From NCBI GenBank assembly GCA_004556655.1, contig SFGF01000009.1:1-64000 (forward strand): a stretch of DNA of 64,000 nt, given 5' to 3'. Source of the stretch: Lachnospiraceae bacterium. Its GTDB lineage: Bacteria; Bacillota; Clostridia; Lachnospirales; Lachnospiraceae. The notes beneath the pieces are model-generated. The model was not told where the DNA came from and did no database searches. It worked only from the letters and a program-made list of their open reading frames with translations. This document shows positions 16,499 to 24,741 of this stretch, piece by piece; the stretch's first letter is position 1; the number at the start of each line of letters is the position of its first letter. The position numbers and the translations under genes were made by a program.

Positions 16499-17245
16499 AT
16501 GTGCAAAACAAAATGGAGAATTCTGATATCCGGGGCAGTGGGAGTGATCCTGCTGACAACTGCGGTATCGGCTTTTATGGGGGAAGCAACGGGAGAAAAT
16601 CAATATGTGGTTGTACGGGAGGCAGTCTGGCAGGAGACAGAGAACGAGAAAAGTATTTCCGTAACAGAGCAAGAGGAAAATCTGTTGATTCTGGTAAATA
16701 AAGATCATCCGCTTCCGGAAGGCTATCAGGTAGAACTTCACTGGTTGGAAAATGGAAAAAATGCTGTGGCTGAGCAGATGTACGGGGCACTGCGGGATAT
16801 GTTGACAGATGGTTCTGAAAATGGACTTGCATTCTTGGTGGCATCCGGTTATCGCAGCAAAGAGTATCAGCAGCGACTTCTGGATGAAGATATTGCATCT
16901 TCCATGGCGGAGGGAATGACTTATGAAGAAGCATATGAAAAAGAAACCAGGGAGACCATGCCGCCGGGATACAGCGAGCATGAGACCGGTCTGGCGGTAG
17001 ATCTCACATCCACTTCCTATCAGATACTGGATAAAGGTCAGGAGGATACAGCAGAGAATCAGTGGCTGAGAGAAAACTGCAGCAGATACGGTTTTATCCT
17101 GCGATATCCACCGGGAAGTGAAGAAATCACAGGAATCAGCTACGAACCATGGCATTTTCGTTATGTGGGAAAAGAAGCAGCGGCTGATATCATGGCAAAA
17201 GGAATCACTCTGGAGGAATATCTGGAAAATCTACCAAGTAAATGA
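16499..17245 (+). CDS. VanY-type D-Ala-D-Ala carboxypeptidase (M15B)
   Basis: A 248-residue exported peptidase that trims the terminal D-Ala from peptidoglycan stem peptides. It has a signal anchor at about 8-26 (ILISGAVGVILLTTAVSAF). Family motifs: SGYRSKEYQQ, PPGYSEHETGLAVDLTS with the Zn-binding His and Asp, and EPWHFRYVG with the catalytic Glu and last Zn His. It starts 7 bases after a GGGGG ribosome binding site that lies inside a hairpin. It precedes a MurE-like ligase and sortase B, forming a cell wall cluster. Confidence 0.9.
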   Translation: MCKTKWRILISGAVGVILLTTAVSAFMGEATGENQYVVVREAVWQETENEKSISVTEQEENLLILVNKDHPLPEGYQVELHWLENGKNAVAEQMYGALRDMLTDGSENGLAFLVASGYRSKEYQQRLLDEDIASSMAEGMTYEEAYEKETRETMPPGYSEHETGLAVDLTSTSYQILDKGQEDTAENQWLRENCSRYGFILRYPPGSEEITGISYEPWHFRYVGKEAAADIMAKGITLEEYLENLPSK

Positions 17246-17264
17246 AAAAGGATGGAAAAAAGTT

Positions 17265-18788
17265 ATGTTAACTACAATCGATATGGAGAAAATACTCAGC
17301 GAAAGAAAACTGTTATGTGCAGTGACGGGAACGATGCAGGTGGATGAAACGCAGGTACGCTGGATTACCTGTGATTCACGGGAGGCGGCTTTGGGGACTG
17401 TGTTTATCTGTAAAGGAGCCGCATTTCGGAAAAAGTATCTGGATGATGCCATCAGGCAGGGATGTATCGCTTACATCAGTGAGAAACCTTATGAAACACA
17501 ACAGGAAATCAGAGGATGGATCGTAAAGGATATCCGGAAGGCCATGGCGGTGATATCTGCTGCATTTTTTGAGTATGAGCCGGATCGCCCGATTCTGATT
17601 GGTATTACCGGCACCAAGGGGAAAACAACGACTGCCTGGTATCTGAAAGCTATGTTGGATCGTTGGCAGACAAGGCAGGGGAACCCGAAGACCGGTCTGA
17701 TATCTACAGTGGCAAATTATGACGGAGCTCGCTGTGAAGACGCAGTTATGACAACTCCGGAAGCACCGACGCTCCATGAAATTCTGGCAAAAACCAAGGC
17801 AAACGGACTGTCACATGTGACGATGGAAGTTTCCAGTCAGGCATTAAAGTACAGGAGAGTGCAGGAAATGAAATTTCGGGTGGGCATTTTCCTGAATATC
17901 TCGGAAGATCATATCAGTCCTCAGGAGCATGAGGATTTTGAGGATTATTTTAGTTCCAAATTGTCTGTTTTCCGCCAAAGTGAAATCGCCTGTGTGAATC
18001 TGGATTCGGCTCATGCGGACAGAATCCTGAAAGCTGCCAGAAAATCAAGAAGAACGATTACATTTGGACAGAATCCCTGTGCCGATCTGTGCTGTCAGGA
18101 TATTCATATGGTGAATGGGAAAATAACCTTTTTGGTCAGCTGTGACTGCTTTAGGGAAAGATTTTCATTGGGAATGAAGGGTAGATTTAATATAGAAAAT
18201 GCAATGGCGGCCATTGCGGCGGGTTATGCGCTGGGGATACCGGTATTATATATGAAGGAAGCTCTGGCGTCCACGTATGTGCCGGGACGGATGGAAACGT
18301 TTTTCAGTGAAGACAAACATGTCTGTGGTATCGTAGATTTTGCTCACAATCGTTTAAGCTTTGAAAGGTTGTTTGATGCGGTATATCAGGAATATCCTTC
18401 CTACACAAAAGTTATCACTGTGTTTGGATGTCCGGGCGGGAAGGCATTGAACAGAAGAAAAGAACTGGGGACACTGGCGGGATTATTTTCAGATTTTGTT
18501 TATATTACTTCAGATAGCCCGGGTATGGAACACCAGGAAAAAATAGCGGCGGAAGTACGCGGATATGTAGAAAGGGTCGGGTGTGCCTGCGAATGCGTTG
18601 AGGAACGTGAAGAAGCCATCAGGAAAGCTGTTTGGATGGCTTATGGCATGAAAGAAAAAGCACTGATCCTGGTGCTGGGACGGGGAAGTGAGAAATATCA
18701 GAAAATAGGAAAACAGAACTGCAGCTATCCCACAGATTCCTATCTGCTGGAAGAAGCAATGAAAATACAGGGTATTCCGGAGAAATAA
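17265..18788 (+). CDS. MurE-like Mur ligase
   Basis: A 507-residue ATP-dependent ligase of the Mur family. The P-loop GTKGKTT is at 116-122, and the body follows the MurE pattern (VTMEVSSQALKYRRV, then NISEDHISPQEHEDFEDY, then NIENAMAAIAAGYALGIP). At the position of the usual DNPR amino-acid-selecting motif it reads TSDSPGME, so it may not add meso-diaminopimelate and could be a MurE paralogue with another acceptor. The ATG at 17265 was chosen because the longer frame to 17118 lies inside the carboxypeptidase gene; ATG 17280 is also possible. Confidence 0.82.
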   Translation: MLTTIDMEKILSERKLLCAVTGTMQVDETQVRWITCDSREAALGTVFICKGAAFRKKYLDDAIRQGCIAYISEKPYETQQEIRGWIVKDIRKAMAVISAAFFEYEPDRPILIGITGTKGKTTTAWYLKAMLDRWQTRQGNPKTGLISTVANYDGARCEDAVMTTPEAPTLHEILAKTKANGLSHVTMEVSSQALKYRRVQEMKFRVGIFLNISEDHISPQEHEDFEDYFSSKLSVFRQSEIACVNLDSAHADRILKAARKSRRTITFGQNPCADLCCQDIHMVNGKITFLVSCDCFRERFSLGMKGRFNIENAMAAIAAGYALGIPVLYMKEALASTYVPGRMETFFSEDKHVCGIVDFAHNRLSFERLFDAVYQEYPSYTKVITVFGCPGGKALNRRKELGTLAGLFSDFVYITSDSPGMEHQEKIAAEVRGYVERVGCACECVEEREEAIRKAVWMAYGMKEKALILVLGRGSEKYQKIGKQNCSYPTDSYLLEEAMKIQGIPEK

Positions 18789-18856
18789 TTTATGCTATAA
18801 TGAGAAGCGGAAAGCGTATCTTGCTTAAAGAAGTCTTAAATTACAGGGGAGGATTT

Positions 18857-19675
18857 ATGGCAAAGAAAAAGAAGAAAAAAAGTAGTTCCGGATTTTTCTG
18901 GAAACTGTTATTTTTGATGGCGCTGGCAGCGTTCTGTTTCTCGGCTTATCAGTTATATACCATATATCAGGGGTATAAAGCAGGCGTAGATGAGTATTCT
19001 TCGGTAGCGCATGAGACGGTTGTGAAAACACAGGAACCGCTGATTCCAAAAGAACAGAAATTAACGGAAGATGGTCAGCTTTTAGCCGTACAGTACCCGG
19101 ATTATCAGCCACCGCAAGTGGATTTTGAGGAGCTGCGACAGATGAACAGTGATGTGATCGGTTGGCTGGAGATTGAAGCCATTCCCGAAATCAGCTATCC
19201 TGTCGTACAGGGAACGGATAATGAGTATTATCTGCACAAAACATTTAAGAAAACAGACAACTATGCAGGTTCCATATTTGTGGACTGTATAAACAGCGGC
19301 GATTTTACAGACTGTAATACCATTATATACGGGCACAATATGAAAAATGGTTCCATGTTCGGAAAACTGAAACGTCTCTGTGAAAATGAAAAATACAAGG
19401 ACAGCAAATATCTTTGGATCTGTACACCGGAGGGTAAGTACCGGTATGAAATATTTTCTATGCAGTATGCGCAGGTGGACAGTGAGACTTACACACTTTA
19501 CAGTGAGCATGACGATGCTTTCGGAGGGTATCTGGAACGAATGGCTGCAAAATCACAGGTGGATATGAATACGCAGGATCTGACAAAAGACGATTATGTT
19601 GTTACGTTGTCAACGTGTACATCTGATGATAATGTAAGATTTGTTGTGCAGGCCCGATGGGTGGCGACCTATTAG
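18857..19675 (+). CDS. srtB: Class B sortase
   Basis: A 272-residue membrane-anchored transpeptidase that links surface proteins to the cell wall. A Lys-rich N terminus leads into a helix (about 15-35). Catalytic residues are visible: H160 in IIYGHNM, C254 in VTLSTC, and Arg in VVQARW. The extra N-terminal region before the barrel fits class B. ATG 18857 follows GGGGAGGATTT. No substrate gene is adjacent; the SpaA-type protein at the left edge is one candidate. Confidence 0.9.
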   Translation: MAKKKKKKSSSGFFWKLLFLMALAAFCFSAYQLYTIYQGYKAGVDEYSSVAHETVVKTQEPLIPKEQKLTEDGQLLAVQYPDYQPPQVDFEELRQMNSDVIGWLEIEAIPEISYPVVQGTDNEYYLHKTFKKTDNYAGSIFVDCINSGDFTDCNTIIYGHNMKNGSMFGKLKRLCENEKYKDSKYLWICTPEGKYRYEIFSMQYAQVDSETYTLYSEHDDAFGGYLERMAAKSQVDMNTQDLTKDDYVVTLSTCTSDDNVRFVVQARWVATY

Positions 19676-19693
19676 AAGCAGGAGGTAAAGAAT

Positions 19694-20437
19694 ATGGGCG
19701 AAGAGTATCTGGGAAAGGAAATGGAAAAACTTCAGGAACTGATTGATAAGTATGACAGGATTGTCTTTTTTGGAGGTGCGGGGGTATCTACAGAGAGCGG
19801 TATTCCTGATTTTCGCAGTGTAGACGGGTTATATAATCAGAAGTATGATTATCCTCCGGAGACGATTTTGAGCCACAGCTTTTTTATGCGCTATCCGGAA
19901 GAATTTTATCGTTTTTACCGGGATAAAATGTTGGCACTGGATGCGAAACCAAACGCTGCACATTTGAAACTGGCAGAATTGGAAGATGCGGGAAAGCTTA
20001 CGGGAGTTGTAACCCAGAATATTGACGGGCTTCATCAGAAAGCAGGAAGTCATCATGTGATGGAACTGCATGGATCTGTCCACAGAAATTACTGCATGCG
20101 GTGCCACAAATTTTATGATGCGGAATATATGCTTCACTCTCAAGGGGTACCTACCTGTGAATGCGGCGGAATCATCAAGCCGGATGTGGTTCTGTATGAG
20201 GAAGGATTGGATAATGGTATCATCAGAGATGCGGTCACTACGATTTCTCAGGCAGATGTGATGATCGTTGGAGGAACTTCACTGGCGGTATATCCGGCAG
20301 CCGGACTTTTGGACTATTTCCGCGGAGATGCTCTGGTTTTGGTAAATAAGGGAGCCACACCTCAGGATAAAAATGCGGACCTGCTGATCCAGCAGCCCAT
20401 CGGAAAAGTATTTTCACAGATCAGGGTGAACAAATAG
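19694..20437 (+). CDS. cobB: Sir2-type NAD-dependent protein deacylase
   Basis: A 247-residue sirtuin. NAD site: FFGGAGVSTESGIPDFRS; TQNIDGLHQKAG; catalytic His in ELHGSVH. Zinc ligands are the pairs CMRC and CECGG. It removes acyl groups from lysines with NAD consumption. It lies 18 bases after the sortase gene and 24 bases before a DUF951 gene, probably in one transcript. Confidence 0.93.
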   Translation: MGEEYLGKEMEKLQELIDKYDRIVFFGGAGVSTESGIPDFRSVDGLYNQKYDYPPETILSHSFFMRYPEEFYRFYRDKMLALDAKPNAAHLKLAELEDAGKLTGVVTQNIDGLHQKAGSHHVMELHGSVHRNYCMRCHKFYDAEYMLHSQGVPTCECGGIIKPDVVLYEEGLDNGIIRDAVTTISQADVMIVGGTSLAVYPAAGLLDYFRGDALVLVNKGATPQDKNADLLIQQPIGKVFSQIRVNK

Positions 20438-20461
20438 TAATAGAAGAGAAAGGAACCTTTT

Positions 20462-20650
20462 ATGACATATCAGTACGAAGTGGGAGACATCGTAAAGATG
20501 AAAAAGCAGCATCCCTGTGGCAGCAGTGAATGGGAGATCCTTCGTGTGGGAGCGGATTTCCGGTTGAAATGTCTGGGATGCGGGCATCAGATTATGATCG
20601 CAAGAAAACTGGTGGAAAAAAATACGAAAGGTTTGCGGAAAAACACTTGA
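20462..20650 (+). CDS. DUF951 family protein
   Basis: A 62-residue protein of the DUF951 family: YEVGDIVKMKKQHPCGSSEW, then ADFRLKCLGCGHQIMIARKL. It has a small barrel-like sequence with a CxxCG knuckle suggesting nucleic-acid or metal binding. The family is commonly found upstream of rpsF or near recF/ychF in Firmicutes. The function is unknown. Confidence 0.88.
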   Translation: MTYQYEVGDIVKMKKQHPCGSSEWEILRVGADFRLKCLGCGHQIMIARKLVEKNTKGLRKNT

Positions 20651-20675
20651 AATCCGCAAACAAACATGGTACAAT
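20647..20675 (+). promoter_or_regulatory. Promoter of the rpsF-ssb-rpsR operon
   Basis: TTGAAA (20647-20652), a 17-base spacer and TACAAT (20670-20675). It overlaps the last codons of the DUF951 gene and precedes an untranslated leader of about 70 bases. Confidence 0.75.
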
Positions 20676-20704
20676 ATGTCCTCGTGATATATAATTTATC
20701 CTTG

Positions 20705-20725
20705 TTTTCGGTAAGTGCCGAAAGC
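20705..20725 (+). promoter_or_regulatory. Leader hairpin of rpsF, candidate S6:S18 autoregulatory element
   Basis: TTTCGG (20706-20711) pairs with CCGAAA (20718-20723) around a TAAGTG loop, between the promoter and the AGGAGG of rpsF. A short rpsF leader element bound by the S6:S18 complex is known across bacteria; I infer this hairpin is that element. Confidence 0.4.
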
Positions 20726-20752
20726 CAAAAGTCCAAAAGGAGGTAAAACAGC

Positions 20753-21040
20753 ATGAGCAAATATGAATTAGCATTGGTTGTGAATGCAAAAATCGAGGAT
20801 GAAGCTCGTGAAGCCGTAGTAGAAAAAGCAAAAAATTATGTTACTCGTTACGGCGGAACAATTACAGAAGTTGAAGAATGGGGTAAGAAAAGATTAGCTT
20901 ACGAAGTTCAGAAAATGAGAGAAGGCTTCTACTACTTCATCCAGTTCGAAGCAGAACCAACCTGTCCGGCAGAAGTGGAAAGACACGTACGCATCATGGA
21001 CAATGTGATGAGATATTTAGTTGTAAAGAAAGAAGCTTAA
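20753..21040 (+). CDS. rpsF: 30S ribosomal protein S6
   Basis: A 95-residue ribosomal protein, full length for S6. It starts MSKYELALVVNAKIEDEAR and has EEWGKKRLAYEVQKMREGFY, then ERHVRIMDNVMRYLVVK, all typical. It binds 16S rRNA as a dimer with S18. AAAAGGAGG precedes the ATG. It is the first gene of the conserved Firmicutes order rpsF-ssb-rpsR. Confidence 0.97.
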   Translation: MSKYELALVVNAKIEDEAREAVVEKAKNYVTRYGGTITEVEEWGKKRLAYEVQKMREGFYYFIQFEAEPTCPAEVERHVRIMDNVMRYLVVKKEA

Positions 21041-21112
21041 TTTCTTAAGAGCCAAAAAGCCCATTAAAGGTTTGTAGGGTATCTGTAGAACTTATTTTAG
21101 AGAGGTAATCAT

Positions 21113-21601
21113 ATGAACAAAGTTATTTTAATGGGTCGTTTAACAAGAGATCCTGAGGTAAGATATTCAGCAGGAGAGAATTCACTGGCAATCGCACGGT
21201 ATACTCTGGCTGTGGACAGAAGATTCAGAAGAGACGGAGAAGCTACCGCTGATTTTATCAGCTGTGTATCCTTCGGCAGAACTGCAGAGTTTGCTGAGAA
21301 GTATTTCCGTCAGGGACTGAAGATCGTAGTCAGCGGACGGATTCAGACCGGAAGTTATACAAACCGGGAAGGTCAGAAAGTTTACACAACAGAAGTTGTT
21401 GTAGAAGAACAGGAATTCGCAGAGAGCAAAGCAGCCAGCGATAATTATCAGAATCATAATAATTATCAGGGCAACAGTTACGGCGGCTTTGGCGGAGCAA
21501 GCAGTGGACCGGCAGCACCGGCTGCAGGCGGAAGCAGCGTATCCGCAGACGGATTTATGAATATCCCGGATGGTATCGACGAGGAACTGCCATTTAACTA
21601 A
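21113..21601 (+). CDS. ssb: Single-stranded DNA-binding protein
   Basis: A 162-residue SSB. The OB fold is in the first 110 residues (MNKVILMGRLTRDPEVRYS, then DFISCVSFGRTAEFAEKY). A Gly/Asn-rich linker follows, and the acidic tail ends DGIDEELPFN, the usual partner-binding tip. It coats single-stranded DNA in replication and repair. It lies between rpsF and rpsR. Confidence 0.97.
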   Translation: MNKVILMGRLTRDPEVRYSAGENSLAIARYTLAVDRRFRRDGEATADFISCVSFGRTAEFAEKYFRQGLKIVVSGRIQTGSYTNREGQKVYTTEVVVEEQEFAESKAASDNYQNHNNYQGNSYGGFGGASSGPAAPAAGGSSVSADGFMNIPDGIDEELPFN

Positions 21602-21666
21602 GGTGAGGCATCTGAGAAAAAAGCGATGCCCGTAATCATAAAGATTGGGAATAGGAGGTAAGACTC

Positions 21667-21930
21667 ATGGCTTACAGTAAAAGTGAGAGACCGGATTCTC
21701 CGATGAAGAGAAGAGGCGGACGCAGAAGAAAAAAAGTTTGTGTATTCTGTGGTAAAGAGAACAACGAAATCAGCTACAAAGATGTTAATAAATTAAGAAA
21801 ATATGTATCTGAAAGAGGAAAAATTCTTCCTAGAAGAATCACAGGAAACTGTGCAAAACATCAGAGAGCTCTGACTGTAGAGATTAAAAAAGCAAGACAT
21901 ATCGCTATTATGCCATATGTAACAGACTAA
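21667..21930 (+). CDS. rpsR: 30S ribosomal protein S18
   Basis: An 87-residue S18 with a basic N terminus (MKRRGGRRRKKVCVFCG) and the core ISYKDVNKLRKYVSERGKIL, then RRITGNCAKHQRALT. Three Cys (CVFCG and NCAKH) suggest a zinc-binding C+ form. AATAGGAGGT precedes the start. Confidence 0.97.
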   Translation: MAYSKSERPDSPMKRRGGRRRKKVCVFCGKENNEISYKDVNKLRKYVSERGKILPRRITGNCAKHQRALTVEIKKARHIAIMPYVTD

Positions 21931-21940
21931 CAAATATCAG

Positions 21941-21988
21941 GGGCGCTGCAGAGTGGATAGGAATTGTCTACGTGCAGCGCTCTATTTT
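21941..21988 (+). terminator. Terminator of the rpsF operon
   Basis: GCGCTGCA (21943-21950) and TGCAGCGC (21973-21980) form the stem, followed by TCTATTTTTA. The T-tract runs directly into the palindromic element at 21987. Confidence 0.75.
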
Positions 21989-22123
21989 TATATTACAGGA
22001 AAGTGCTTCGCATTTTCCTGTAATATAAAAAGCCTTCCGGGCAGGATCGCACTGCGGCGGAGAGGAATTATGTTGCTGAAAGCAACCCGCCGCAGGCGAA
22101 GAATCCTGCAAAACAGGATTCTT
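21987..22123. repeat. Cluster of nested palindromes, REP- or MITE-like
   Basis: Three stacked hairpins. First, a 16-bp perfect stem (21987-22002 with 22014-22029) closed by GTGCTTCGCAT. Second, an imperfect long stem from GCAGGAT (22041-22047) to ATCCTGC (22103-22109), with CTGCGGCGG pairing with CCGCCGCAG and an inner GTTGCT/AGCAAC hairpin. Third, AAGAATCCTG (22099-22108) with CAGGATTCTT (22114-22123), which competes with the second. It has no coding content. Its GC-rich core is unlike the AT-rich flanks. Confidence 0.65.
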
Positions 22124-22156
22124 TCTTTAAAAATACTTTTTTATTGGTCAGGAAGA

Positions 22157-22165
22157 TGGTATAAT
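22157..22165 (+). promoter_or_regulatory. Extended -10 promoter of gdpP
   Basis: TGGTATAAT (TGn plus TATAAT at 22160-22165) without a good -35 element. It is placed between the palindrome cluster and gdpP. Confidence 0.5.
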
Positions 22166-22233
22166 AAATAGGTAGTATTGCGTAAAAGCCGTTAATGGAT
22201 ATTATCGGCTGTTTCAGAAATTGGGTACAGAAT

Positions 22234-24279
22234 ATGAAAGATAAGATAAAATTAAAAGGGCAGCTGAAATCCTACATGCGTTGGCCGCTGATTATGACGA
22301 TACTTTTGGTTGTGATGAATGTGATACTTTATTGTATCAACTTGAAAGCGGGGGCAGTTACCACCGGTTTTATTGCTGTCTATATAGCTATTGCGGTTCT
22401 GCTGTATTTTCAGAAACGGCCGTCTATTCTGAATGAATTGATTTCTTTTGCAACACAGTATGGACAGGTGCAGAAGAATCTGATGAGAAATCTGGGGCTG
22501 CCTTATGCTTTGCTGGATGCGGACGGAAAAGTTCTGTGGATGAATGATGAATTTCTGTTTGTGACCGGAAAAGATAAGAAGTACCGAAGATTTATCGGGA
22601 ATATTTTCCCGGAAGTGACTATGGAGAAGCTTCCTCTTCAGAATGAAGTAAGAGATATAGAGCTTGTCTATAATGAGCATGATTATCGTCTGAATATGAA
22701 GCGGGTGGATATCAATGAACTTCTGGATGATTCTGAGATCATAGAAGCAGATAAAGACAGAAGTTATCTGATTACTCTCTATATATATGATGAGACGGAA
22801 CTGAAAAAGTATATCCGGAAGAATGAAGAAGAAAAGCTGGTTACGGGGCTTTTGTATCTGGATAATTATGAGGAAGCACTGGAAAGTATGGAAGAAGTGA
22901 GAAGTTCTCTTCTGATTGCGCTCATTGATCGTAAGATCAACAAGTATTTTGCTTCTATTGACGGCGTGGTAAAAAAGCTGGAAAAAGATAAGTATTTTCT
23001 GGTGATGCGAAAAAAATCTCTGGAAATGCTGAGAGAAAAGAAATTCAGTATTCTTGAGGAAGTAAAAAATGTAAATATCGGTAACGAAATGGCTGTTACC
23101 ATCAGTATCGGTATCGGAATGAATGCCGATACGTATGCACATACATCGGAGTATGCCCGTATTGCTATGGAAATGGCACTTGGACGGGGCGGCGATCAGG
23201 TTGTGATCAAGGATGGGAATAATATTACCTACTTTGGCGGAAAATCCCAGATGATGGAGAAAACAACCAGAGTAAAGGCAAGGGTAAAAGCTCATGCACT
23301 GAAAGAGTTCATGAGCAGTAAAGATAAAGTCGTGGTGATGGGACACAAGATTACGGATGTGGACACCTTTGGTGCGGCAATCGGTATCTACAGGGCGGCA
23401 AAGACGTTGGATAAAAAGTCCTATATCGTAATCAATACACCGACATCGTCTATTCGACCGCTGATGGATGCGTTTCTTCACAGCCAGGATTATGATTCCC
23501 GCATGTTCGTAAACAGTCATGAGGCAAAAGAAATCGTGGATGACAACACCGTGGTAGTTGTAGTGGATACAAACCGGCCAAATTATACAGAATGTGATGA
23601 GTTGCTGACTATGACGAAGACCATCGTGGTACTGGATCATCACCGACAGAGTAAAGATGTGATATCCAATGCAGTTCTTTCCTATATAGAGCCGTATGCT
23701 TCATCAGCCTGTGAGATGGTTGCGGAGATCCTTCAGTATTTTTCAGATGGTATCCGGATCCGGAATATTGAAGCGGACAGCCTTTATGCAGGAATTATGA
23801 TCGATACAAATAATTTCCTTACAAAGACAGGAGTACGGACTTTTGAGGCGGCTGCCTTTTTAAGACGCTGCGGAGCAGATGTAACAAGAGTACGGAAAAT
23901 GTTCAGGGAAAATGTAGAAGATTACCGTGCCAAAGGAGAAGCAATCCGTAATGCGGAATTGTATCGTGACTGCTTTGCCATTTCTGTATGTCCCAGTGAA
24001 GGACTGGAAAGTCCGACAGTGGTGGGCGCACAGGCGGCCAATGAGCTGTTGAATGTGGTTGGTGTAAAAGCATCTTTTGTGCTGACAGATTATCGCAGTA
24101 CTATTTATGTAAGTGCACGATCCATTGATGAGGTGAATGTACAGATCATCATGGAAAAATTGGGCGGCGGTGGACATCTGAATATCGCAGGTGCACAGTT
24201 TGAGCATTATAGTATTGCGGAAGTCAGAGATATACTGAAACAGACTTTGCAAAAAATGTTAGATGAAGGAGATATATAG
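22234..24279 (+). CDS. gdpP: Cyclic-di-AMP phosphodiesterase GdpP (DHH/DHHA1)
   Basis: A membrane-bound enzyme of about 681 residues that hydrolyses c-di-AMP and so affects cell wall and potassium balance. Order: two membrane helices (about 15-60), a degenerate PAS domain (about 75-160), a degenerate GGDEF (about 165-300, with TISIGIGMNADTYAHTSEYA), and DHH/DHHA1 (about 330-680). Metal-site landmarks are VMGHKITDVDTFGAAIG, VVVVDTNRPN, VVLDHHRQSKDV and GGGGHLNIAGAQ. The start is uncertain: ATG 22195 is in frame but lacks a ribosome binding site; ATG 22234 is closer to the first helix. rplI begins 3 bases after the stop. Confidence 0.93.
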   Translation: MKDKIKLKGQLKSYMRWPLIMTILLVVMNVILYCINLKAGAVTTGFIAVYIAIAVLLYFQKRPSILNELISFATQYGQVQKNLMRNLGLPYALLDADGKVLWMNDEFLFVTGKDKKYRRFIGNIFPEVTMEKLPLQNEVRDIELVYNEHDYRLNMKRVDINELLDDSEIIEADKDRSYLITLYIYDETELKKYIRKNEEEKLVTGLLYLDNYEEALESMEEVRSSLLIALIDRKINKYFASIDGVVKKLEKDKYFLVMRKKSLEMLREKKFSILEEVKNVNIGNEMAVTISIGIGMNADTYAHTSEYARIAMEMALGRGGDQVVIKDGNNITYFGGKSQMMEKTTRVKARVKAHALKEFMSSKDKVVVMGHKITDVDTFGAAIGIYRAAKTLDKKSYIVINTPTSSIRPLMDAFLHSQDYDSRMFVNSHEAKEIVDDNTVVVVVDTNRPNYTECDELLTMTKTIVVLDHHRQSKDVISNAVLSYIEPYASSACEMVAEILQYFSDGIRIRNIEADSLYAGIMIDTNNFLTKTGVRTFEAAAFLRRCGADVTRVRKMFRENVEDYRAKGEAIRNAELYRDCFAISVCPSEGLESPTVVGAQAANELLNVVGVKASFVLTDYRSTIYVSARSIDEVNVQIIMEKLGGGGHLNIAGAQFEHYSIAEVRDILKQTLQKMLDEGDI

Positions 24280-24281
24280 AC

Positions 24282-24728
24282 ATGAAGGTTATTTTGCTTG
24301 AAGATGTAAAATCCCTGGGAAAAAAGGGACAGATTGTAAATGTAAGTGATGGTTATGCAAGAAACATGCTGCTTCCGAAAAAACTGGGTGTGGAAGCCAC
24401 CACAAAGAATATGAATGACCTGAAGCTACAGAAAGCTCATGAAGAAAAAGTAGCTCAGGAGAATCTGGATGCGGCAAAAGCTTTTGCAGAAGATCTGAAA
24501 GATAAACAGGTAACGGTTACCATCAAAGTCGGGGAAGGCGGAAGAACCTTCGGATCCATTTCCACAAAAGAAATTTCCGAGGCAGTAAAAAATCAGTTGG
24601 GACTGGATATTGATAAGAAAAAAATGCAGCTTGCTACTCCGATCAAAGAGCTTGGTACTACCATGGTACCGATCAAGCTTCATCCGAAGGTGGTAGGGGA
24701 ACTGAAAGTAATCGTTAAAGAAGCTTAG
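24282..24728 (+). CDS. rplI: 50S ribosomal protein L9
   Basis: A 148-residue protein, full length. The N-terminal domain MKVILLEDVKSLGKKGQIV and NVSDGYARNMLLPKKLG bind 23S rRNA; a long connecting helix leads to the C-terminal domain (GGRTFGSISTKEISEAVKN). The gene follows gdpP by 2 bases and ends with TAG, showing that TAG is an ordinary stop in this genome. Confidence 0.97.
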   Translation: MKVILLEDVKSLGKKGQIVNVSDGYARNMLLPKKLGVEATTKNMNDLKLQKAHEEKVAQENLDAAKAFAEDLKDKQVTVTIKVGEGGRTFGSISTKEISEAVKNQLGLDIDKKKMQLATPIKELGTTMVPIKLHPKVVGELKVIVKEA

Positions 24729-24741
24729 GAGGAAGTCTTTC

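Noticed and set aside
22252..23643. 463-codon minus-strand frame
   Set aside because: It is fully antisense to gdpP, rich in His, Ile and Cys as shadow frames are, and has no domain pattern.
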